Of a stretch of DNA of 7,683 nucleotides, positions 7,015-7,683 are shown piece after piece. The stretch lies in assembly GCA_937876435.1 (NCBI GenBank), contig CALEIL010000018.1:1-7683 (forward strand), given 5' to 3'. Every line of letters starts with the position of its first letter. Position 1 is the first letter of the stretch. A program made the translations under genes and the position numbers. This DNA is from an uncultured Bacteroidota bacterium. Its GTDB lineage: Bacteria; Bacteroidota; Bacteroidia; Chitinophagales; Saprospiraceae. The notes beneath the pieces are model-generated. The model worked only from the letters and a program-made list of their open reading frames with translations. It made no database searches and had not been told where the DNA came from.

Positions 7015-7683
7015 GTATCTCACCGAGCCCGGCCGGCCGGGCGATGCGGACCGTCTGTCCTTTGATCCGGTGGAGCGGCAGCGCCGCCAGCTCGCCGAAG
7101 AGCCGGAAGCCGTCGCCGAGGGCGAGCACGAGGCGCCGCGCCTCGAGCTGCTCACCGCCCGCCGTCGTCACGACCGCCCGGTCCACGTGCTCCTCCCACG
7201 CCGTGACGTGGACGCCGGTGTGGACCGTCGCTCCGTGCGCCTCCGCTGCCCGCAGCAGCGCCTCTACCATCGCCGCGAGGTCCACGGCGCCACCGGAGGG
7301 GATCCACAGCCCGCCGTGTGGGGCCGCGAGGTCCGGATGCTGCGCGCGGAGCGCCTCGGCCGAGCGCCACGCGGCGTGCTCGGGAAGCGTGTCGGCGCGG
7401 GCGCGGAATACCTCGGCCTGCGCGGCGTCGCGGGCGGGGCGGAGGACGCCGGTCGCGCGGAAGAGCGCGCGGGCCTCGGCTCGTTCGAGCGTCTCGTGCA
7501 GCGCGCGTAAGGCCTCCTCGAAGCGCCACGCCGGGTTCGCCGTACGCGCCATCAGCGGGTTGACGAGGCCGGCGGCTGCGCCGGAGGCTCCCGACACGCG
7601 CGTGTTCGTCGGGCGCTCGGCTTCCAGCACGGTGACGGCTCCGTACTCGCTCAGCCAGAGCGCGGCACACGCTCCGGCCAGCC
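6779..7683 (-). CDS. FAD-dependent oxidoreductase (DAO / MnmC C-terminal type), truncated at both ends
   Basis: About 298 genuine residues are visible, numbered here from the Leu encoded at 7681-7679. The N-terminal Rossmann loop is cut by the window edge; what remains is LAGACAALWLSEYGAVTVLEAE, followed in order by SGASGAAAGLVNPLM (30-44), like the flavin-contacting segment of the DAO fold. Later come KGQTVRI, GYVVPDGDTLVVGSSYEHE and AGVRVTVPRAHSPQRLP. Glu20 or Glu22 would bind the FAD ribose. The last motif normally continues into a Gly-Pro-containing flavin loop, but the sequence is interrupted near 6788 and the frame ends at a TAA (6781-6779) lying in trkH DNA. Relatives oxidise amines or amino acids (D-amino-acid, glycine or sarcosine-type oxidases, or the MnmC tRNA-modifying oxidase); the substrate cannot be read. 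Codons are strongly G/C-ending, unlike the rest of the window. The style recalls proteins of high-G+C marine Rhodothermota, a weak guess. A GTG at 7630 is an in-frame internal codon, not the start. Confidence 0.85.
   Translation of the reverse strand, partial: LAGACAALWLSEYGAVTVLEAERPTNTRVSGASGAAAGLVNPLMARTANPAWRFEEALRALHETLERAEARALFRATGVLRPARDAAQAEVFRARADTLPEHAAWRSAEALRAQHPDLAAPHGGLWIPSGGAVDLAAMVEALLRAAEAHGATVHTGVHVTAWEEHVDRAVVTTAGGEQLEARRLVLALGDGFRLFGELAALPLHRIKGQTVRIARPAGLGEIPTLSGFGYVVPDGDTLVVGSSYEHEFEDVAPSEAQSAALVAEAARIVPALAVAAVVEARAGVRVTVPRAHSPQRLPQP
6788..6807. other. Chimeric junction between two unrelated genomes
   Basis: TrkH similarity read from the left persists to about 6804-6807 (GAVAA, perhaps the next Ser). 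Oxidoreductase similarity read from the right persists to about 6788-6793 (the RLP of its C-terminal motif). So about 15-20 bases can be read as either gene, which fits a short shared sequence used to join the two. Base composition, codon use and gene content all change here. I see no inverted repeats, target duplication, integrase, transposase or tRNA to suggest a mobile element. The exact breakpoint cannot be fixed without the parent sequences. Confidence 0.8.

Noticed and set aside
6797..7510. Long plus-strand Arg-rich open frame of 237 codons in the G+C-rich end
   Set aside because: It lies antisense to the oxidoreductase, which has clear family motifs. Stop codons are rare in any frame of DNA this rich in G+C, and the translation resembles no protein.
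7152..7670. Minus-strand Arg/Pro/Gly-rich open frame overlapping the oxidoreductase
   Set aside because: A shifted frame of the same coding DNA, with low-complexity translation and no motif.
6779..7683. Horizontal transfer of an oxidoreductase gene into trkH
   Set aside because: No transposase, integrase, terminal repeats, target duplication or tRNA is seen, and the incoming gene is itself broken at the join. A chimeric contig explains this with fewer assumptions, though the right flank of any insertion would be outside the window.
1..7683. CRISPR arrays, tRNA or rRNA genes, toxin-antitoxin or defence genes
   Set aside because: I saw no spaced direct repeats, no cloverleaf or ribosomal signatures, and no gene of these families. 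The TTAAAAA array has no spacers.

Overview
The left seven eighths of this window (about 1-6800) look like one stretch of a Bacteroidota genome of moderate G+C. One hand-counted 60-base row at 5641 is 42% G+C and another at 6001 is 53%. The assignment rests on protein style, the near absence of strong Shine-Dalgarno sequences, two good and one fair match to the Bacteroidota promoter core TAnnTTTG, and a TTAAAAA tandem repeat of a kind common between genes in this phylum. I cannot place it below phylum level with confidence.

Four genes lie on the minus strand. In transcription order they are a low-molecular-weight protein-tyrosine phosphatase (3962-3501), a non-haem ferritin (3462-2944), an MsbA/LmrA-type ABC half-transporter (2899-1115) and murB (1111-104). 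The last two are only 3 bases apart and almost certainly share a transcript. A terminator-like hairpin and the TTAAAAA repeat follow murB. A 215-base divergent intergenic region (3963-4177) separates this cluster from a plus-strand potassium-uptake pair, trkA (4178-5518) and trkH (from 5518). These overlap by one base (TAATG), as expected for translational coupling of the regulatory and pore subunits of Trk.

Near 6800 the sequence changes character abruptly. trkH runs with normal family sequence until its fourth pore loop, then turns into Pro/Arg/Ala-rich translation. The DNA becomes very G+C-rich (hand-counted rows at 7021 and 7381 are 73% and 82%). The right end carries a minus-strand FAD-dependent oxidoreductase of the DAO/MnmC-C type. 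It is cut at its C-terminal end at the same place and at its N-terminal end by the window edge. Both genes lose their 3' ends at one point, they face each other, they differ sharply in composition, and no mobile-element signature is present. The simplest reading is a chimeric join (assembly or library artefact) between DNA from two organisms through a short shared stretch at about 6788-6807. A true transfer is possible but less likely.

I found no undescribed system. The ordinary genes are housekeeping: cell-wall precursor synthesis, export, iron storage, phosphatase signalling and potassium uptake. The items most worth a second look are the junction, the paired promoter motifs and possible leader structure between the phosphatase gene and trkA, and the repeat plus hairpin after murB.
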